64,000 nucleotides of DNA from Citrus sinensis (Eukaryota > Streptophyta > Magnoliopsida > Sapindales > Rutaceae): the NCBI RefSeq assembly GCF_022201045.2, contig NC_068558.1, positions 48,897,501 to 48,961,500 on the forward strand, read 5' to 3'. Position 1 is the first letter of the stretch, and each line of letters opens with the position of its first letter. Below are positions 58,737-64,000 of this stretch, piece after piece. Position numbers and translations under genes: made by a program. The notes under the pieces were generated by a model. The model was not told the DNA's origin. It saw nothing but the letters and a program-made list of their open reading frames with translations, and made no database searches.

Positions 58737-61700
58737 TTAACACTTACCAGCGATCTTCCAAAGAGCTTGTTCGATTATCCCGGCTGGTGCAATGGCTGCT
58801 CCCCGAAACTGAAATATTTAAGTTGACAAAGATTAAAAAATGTGCATGTGGAACCAAAGAAAATTCAAGGAAAATTGACTTAAGCACTAACCGTAGATTT
58901 AAGGGCCAATGTGAGAACTCCATCAAGATTTGACGATACCACTGAATAGGCATCCAAGTGCAGGTTGTTTATAGCATCCATGATATCGAGCAATATATAT
59001 TCTCTAGAGGGACATCTCATCTCAATTAGAACATCCATCTCTTGGATGCTGACTTTTACATCAGCCAGGCCATCTTTTGGAACAAATTTATTAAGTTCTG
59101 GGTCAGTTTCATCAATGTCGCAAGCCTTCCTCTTGTTTATCCAAGGCTTCTTGTGGTTATCAAGCTTTTTGTTGTCATAGTTATCAGATGTCTGCTCCAC
59201 CATCTCTGTGTAATTTCTCTTTGGCCTTGGCTCAGAATCAACTGAGTACATGCAAGATTCCAACTCCTCTACTCTTGCCTCAAGCTTTTTCAAGTACTTA
59301 ATTGTGTCACTGAGAATTGATGCTTTGTCAACCTGCATAATCATGAAATTATATTTTCATCTGACAAGGAATTATCAAATAATTTTCAGCAGATAACAGT
59401 CGAATATATCACCTCACTGATATATGGAACCATTGACCTTAGCACCATAAATTTTTCGTTCTCTGTTCTCTTATCTGATGAAATATGCTCTTCACAGAAA
59501 TTATCACTTTCCATTGTTACAGGACAATATTTTCTGCAAATTTCTTTCTGGGACCTATGAGTACAACCACCATGCATCAAAGGAACTGAAAATAAAATCT
59601 TCTTTAATAAGTTCTGCTGTATCCCTGGCCAATGCCTCTTAACCATTCCTCCTTTCTTCCAACTTACAAAACTGGATTTGTGCTCAACACTAAGGAAACA
59701 CGGGTTCTCAGTCAACCGATTTGAACTTCCAAAAATAGCAGAAAGAGTTTTCCTGTAGTGTGCACCATCATCTATCCCAAGATCCAACAAACTTAGTTTT
59801 GTATGATTGCCTTCTTGAAGTTCTTTCAATTGAATGTGGCTCATGTTTTCATCCTTGGAAGAAGGAAAACCCTCTGCTTGATTCACGAGAGATTCAGATT
59901 TATGGTCACTAGAATGCATGGAGTCTGGAATACCATTGCTGAGGTCATCATCTACAAAATGCCAACTCTGAACTTGAGAAGCTGCACCATTTATACCATC
60001 AACCATGAAGGATTCTTCTGTCTGGTGATTGTGCTCACAGCCCTTTGAGCATTCATCAGCAGAATCTAAGTGCAATTCTTCATTGATGTTTCCATGTAGT
60101 TCATAAACTCCCTCCCCATCAAATTTGTTTTCTTCTCCGGGAGAATATAGGCTCTCCAAAGCCACTGTATCCAATATCTCATGGCTAACCTTGGCACACA
60201 GAGGGTCACTGTCATCATCTTCATCGTAAGGAGGAGAGGAAGATTTCTCAGAGCAAAAAGGCTTTGAGAAGTCTAATAATGAGGCTTTGATATGTTGAAG
60301 GAGACTAGGATCCTCTGGGACCTTAAGATAAGCCAGAAATAAGAAGATAAGCTGCACCGCTATACATTAGTAAAGCAAAAATTGAAACTTGGGATCTAAT
60401 TTTTTTAAATAAATTACCAGTTCAGTGACTCCAAGTTCAATTACACCATCAAGATGAGGAAAGCATATGACAGTCTGAAAACCAAAACAAACATGGAAAT
60501 TGATGTCAGGTAGAAGTTACTGCTAAGCAAGTCCGTCTAACGATGGGGATGATGATCTGTCCACATTTCATGAATTTGAAAAGATTTTCTATACAATGCA
60601 GATATGACAGGAATCTTCTCCATTTTTTGATATATGGATTGCATTTTTTTCATGTTGATTTTGTTTCTGATTCAAATCAATTATAACTTGTGTCGTATTT
60701 GACTATCCATACATTAAGACATAACTTATTTTGTTCAAAAGGAGCTGTTCATACCTGAATAGATGCACTCTACATGCCATGATCAACAACCAGTCACAGA
60801 AAAACAAGTTCCACACAAATAAAGAAAGTCAGTACTTTCACTGGTTGTAATATGAGTATTTAATGCACCAAACAAGCTGTTCAAACGAATGGAAAGAGAA
60901 CATTGCAGAGGAATACTGACCTTGGCCAATAAAGAGCGAGAGAATACTTTACTATCTGCACACTGAGCATTGCATAACCAGATTGTTTCACTGTTTGCAA
61001 GTGCTCTTCCTGGCAAACTACAAGACAAAGTGGAAGGTGACCATGTTAATTAAAACCCCCGTATGATAAGAATGCTATGTATAAGAGGAAAAAAATTGCA
61101 AATGAAAGGTGAAAATATAAGTTTTGATTAATAGAAGAGAGTAGTACCCTTGGCCAGAACTGAATACAAAGGACATGCAAACCAAGTAATACCACTCTGC
61201 ATCAGTAAGATCTTCTGGAGACAATGCAGCAGAAGGCCTCTTATAAGCCAGCTCAGATTCTCCTTTCAGCAAAGACTCGTAAAGCTCTCTTAGTTGCTTA
61301 CTCCTTTGTAAACCTATTTTATCAGGTGTAAGTTCCATTGCTTGCATTGTCTTCCTAGTCTTGATGTCTCCATTATAGTACCCATCACCCCACTCTAGAA
61401 CCCTAGGAACCATTGTTTTTTTATTATCTCAAGGTAAGTACAAAGAACGGTAATAGAAAGCCGGTACATAGACCAATTGTAGGCCATTAAGAGTTGGTTA
61501 GGCAAAAAAGGAAAACTTTTAGAGGCCGTTTACACTTCAAAAAGATAAAACAAAATAAAGCTTCACTATTCATTTTCCCATTGCTACAAAAAAGTCTCTG
61601 TAAGGTAATATAATGTTGATTCCCATCTCTGGCAACATCACTTTAAAGGTGAGTAAATTGATTAACAACCTCATTTCCTCAAGTTTCATAAAAAAACAGA

Positions 61701-62098
61701 ATGTGGTACCAGATATTGGGTTATGCGGTCTAAAAATTTGGCAATACAAAGGTAAAAATGTGAGCTCTTTCTTCTAAAATAGCGGTATATATCAGTGAAT
61801 TATAGGTATCAAATATAGCAAATTTAACCAAAAAGATGGCATTCGTTGACTCCAGAAACCAAAATTGTATATAGAAGTTGAAAGAAGAACAAAATTGCAC
61901 CAAAAGATATTGGACAGTAGAAATGAAATACTTGAAAAAGGAAAAAAAAAAAAAGAAAATAAAGATTATATACCCTTGTTGTGCAGCTGATAATGACCAG
62001 AAAATTGCATAGCTCCATTGGATACTCCTAACAGCAACAGCAAGCTGTTTTCTTAAGATTTCTGGCACCCCCTCCTGGTTTTGAGCAGCACTAGCCAT
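58737..62098 (-). CDS. GL3/EGL3/MYC1-type bHLH transcription factor (subgroup IIIf)
   Basis: Subgroup IIIf bHLH proteins pair with R2R3-MYB and WD40 proteins in the nucleus to control anthocyanin, trichome and other epidermal traits. Predicted exons on the minus strand are 62098-61974, 61402-61148, 61017-60921, 60769-60755 (15 nt), 60474-60418, 60321-59413, 59332-58892 and 58808-58737: 1,971 nt, 656 aa, phases consistent. The N-terminal MYB-interacting bHLH-MYC_N domain is clear: LRKQLAVAVRSIQWSYAIFW, VLEWGDGYYNGDIKTRKTMQ, LTDAEWYYLVCMSFVFSSGQ and GLPGRALANSETIWLCNAQC. An acidic middle (residues about 190-450) follows. The bHLH region is HISSDKRTENEKFMVLRSMV then VDKASILSDTIKYLKKLEAR. It ends with the ACT-like dimerisation domain. 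The basic region is about three residues shorter than canonical and lacks the REKLNER stretch. Confidence 0.92.
60755..60769 (-). other. 15-nt microexon of the bHLH gene
   Basis: Encodes only SASIQ between a TAG acceptor and a GTATGA donor. Skipping or including it keeps the frame, and the following exon continues TVICFPHLDGVIELG, as in the family, where SASIQTV is conserved. Confidence 0.85.
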
Positions 62099-64000
62099 TG
62101 TCAAGCACAAAAATCAGTAAATTCAACTTAGATAACCGGAAAGAAAGCCCATCAACAGACAAAATGGTCAACAAACAAGAAGCAAAGCCTTCACAGAAAA
62201 GAAGCTCCAGTTGTATTCTGTCAACAAAATTTGGTTGTACAAAATATCACACATTGAGTTCAGTTATATGCAGCAAGGTCCTTACTGCGCTGTAAAAGCA
62301 AAGCTTACTGAATTATAGAATTATAGAAAAGAGAACTCAAAAAGGTGGACTATATGTTAGTCTTTTATAAAAGAAGAAACGAAAAACGTGGGGTCATGCA
62401 CAATTAAAGAGTGTTCATGAAAAAATTATTTTCTGAATGCAAATTCTATTCTGTGGCTCTCAGTAATTTAATTTCTATGCCAATATACTACTCATTTCGC
62501 CCATTCCCAATTTCTCATAGTACTAATACCAAGAAAAAGAGGGAAGTAACTTTGAAGGCGGCCCCAAGTAATGAATGAATTGCTTTGGCAGCTTTATCGT
62601 AATAATTATTTCTAGTTTTGGCCCCGCATAAACAAATAAATATAAGCTGCTCCAAACAAAGCAACTATGTAGCCAATGGGCCCTTACTTACCCCATTGCC
62701 AACCCTCGCCTTCCAAGTTTTGAGTTTGCGGGCAGGTCACGGGTCTGTATTTTATTGTTGATTGTAAAATTGAACAGGGATAATTATATTTTCCATCGTA
62801 TTAGTAGAGTAGATTTGTTGAGAATAAAAATTTATATTATGTTATAATAAATTTGATACATTTGTCGCAATAACTTTTTTATGGTAAAACACATGCCAAC
62901 AAGACATTTGTATATATGTTCTAGTACAGTCAAAAAAAGAAAAGAAAAAATGAAAAAAAAAACAAATGTCCTTTCTCCTCCATGATTGTTTTTTCGTCGA
63001 GCTTCATTATGCTTCCAAGTTATGGTTAAACTAGTAGTATCTATCAATTAACAATTGGAGCCACCCTCGTCATTAACCGTGTGTTAAACGTACTCTTCTC
63101 AGCTTGTAGAGATTAGCGAATCAATTTTGGGTCCTATTAATTACCTCGTAAGTTGTATTTGGTATTTGATATTTAGAGCGTGACTGCTCACTACCGAATT
63201 CAAAAGTTATGTAGTAGCAATAATGAACAGAAATAGGGATCAGGTTACGGTATAATTATAGTACCGTGTAATAATTGTATCTTGTCGTTGAATATACTTA
63301 GATTAAAAGAGTTTACTGACATTAAATAACTGGATACAACTATAACACAATACCATAATTGCACCACATATTTCTCTAAAAATAGACGTAGATGAACTTA
63401 TAAATGACGAGAGATTCTAGTCCAATTCTCAGAAAAAAATTTAATTATAGCACGTGGAAGTGGAGCCTAGAAAATAATAAAGAAACTTGGCAGTTATTTT
63501 TTATTCTCACATCAATCAACTGTGCTGTAAAATCAATTTACAAAAAAAGGTACACAAGAAAGCCGTGAATGTTATAAATGGTGGATTCCTGTTTCCTGAA
63601 TGCGGGGGCCCAAACTTCAAATGTAAATTAATTAATAAGCGAATAATTCCACCCTACCCCCAATTCTTTTGATATTTTCTATCGTGCGCACAATTGTTTC
63701 ACCTTCTTTCACCGTGCACCCGAAACCGTCAGTTTGGCTGTCATTTTAACGGTTTCCATCAGTTATTTTGTTAATTGACTAATTTAACCCTTTTTTGAAT
63801 TTAAACTTGTTAAATTTCCGAAAGACCGAATCACCCTTCAATTTAGCTGTCGGCACTACATCATTTCTTGGAATTTTTAATCACTAAAAAATTATCTACA
63901 TAAAAAAGTTATTAAAATGTTATCTTTTAAGAAGATAAATTATTGAAAAATTAAAATATTTCTTCTCTTTCTCTCTTTTTTTTAAGAGATTATTCATATG
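62099..64000. promoter_or_regulatory. Upstream region of the bHLH gene, otherwise empty
   Basis: The first several hundred bases probably hold the bHLH leader and promoter. The remainder to the window edge is AT-rich with no gene recognised; short open frames at 62832-63047 and 63487-63672 have no support. Confidence 0.45.

Noticed and set aside
1-64000. CRISPR arrays, operons or a prokaryote-like system
   Set aside because: The window is eukaryotic plant DNA; no regularly spaced direct repeats or clustered short-spaced genes of that kind occur.

Overview
This window is nuclear genomic DNA of a land plant, almost certainly a eudicot. The genes are rich in introns with GT-AG borders, the intergenic DNA is AT-rich with many microsatellites and small DNA transposons, and the recognisable proteins are plant types: a U-box receptor-like kinase, the meiotic protein PRD3/PAIR1, a TRM-type DUF4378 protein, plant MED12, a PRONE-domain RopGEF and a GL3/EGL3/MYC1-type bHLH. 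The feel is of a woody rosid, perhaps Citrus, but that is inference only. Exon borders were worked out by hand from reading frame, splice consensus and remembered family sequences; coordinates are meant to be base-exact but untested.

Layout. 1-1974 (-): 5' half of a USP/kinase/U-box gene running off the left edge. 2-7 kb: intergenic, with a 187-bp hAT MITE and a 531-bp Mutator-like MITE. 7.0-10.9 kb (+): PRD3/PAIR1, needed for meiotic double-strand break formation, with locally duplicated exons, one apparently dead. 11-16 kb: no gene seen. 17.8-21.4 kb (+): TRM/DUF4378 gene with a long CT-rich leader. 22.4-23.3 kb (-): small conserved protein, DUF3245-like. 23.8-28.2 kb: AT-rich, repeat-laden, including a long inverted-repeat element. 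About 28.4-40.6 kb (+): MED12, the largest gene (2,277 aa predicted). 40.8-41.0 kb: plastid rpoC1 fragment. 43.6-44.3 kb (+): 77-aa orphan. 44.8-47.1 kb (-): RopGEF. 49.2-50.6 kb (-): a small, probably damaged gene, with a second MITE of the 6.2-kb family beside it. 52.2-52.4 kb (-): COX5C pseudogene. 54.2-55.8 kb (-): C2-domain protein. 56.8-57.9 kb (+): 2-oxoglutarate oxygenase pseudogene. 58.7-62.1 kb (-): bHLH. 62.1-64 kb: intergenic.

The genes do not form an operon-like or pathway cluster; this is an ordinary eukaryotic neighbourhood of independent genes (meiosis, microtubule-associated, transcription co-activation, ROP signalling, epidermal/flavonoid regulation). I found no convincing novel multi-gene system. 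The most interesting signals are the exon duplication and decay inside PRD3, the shortened basic region of the bHLH, the C2 protein that seems to have lost calcium ligands, the pseudogene-rich 49-58 kb stretch and the organelle-derived fragment.
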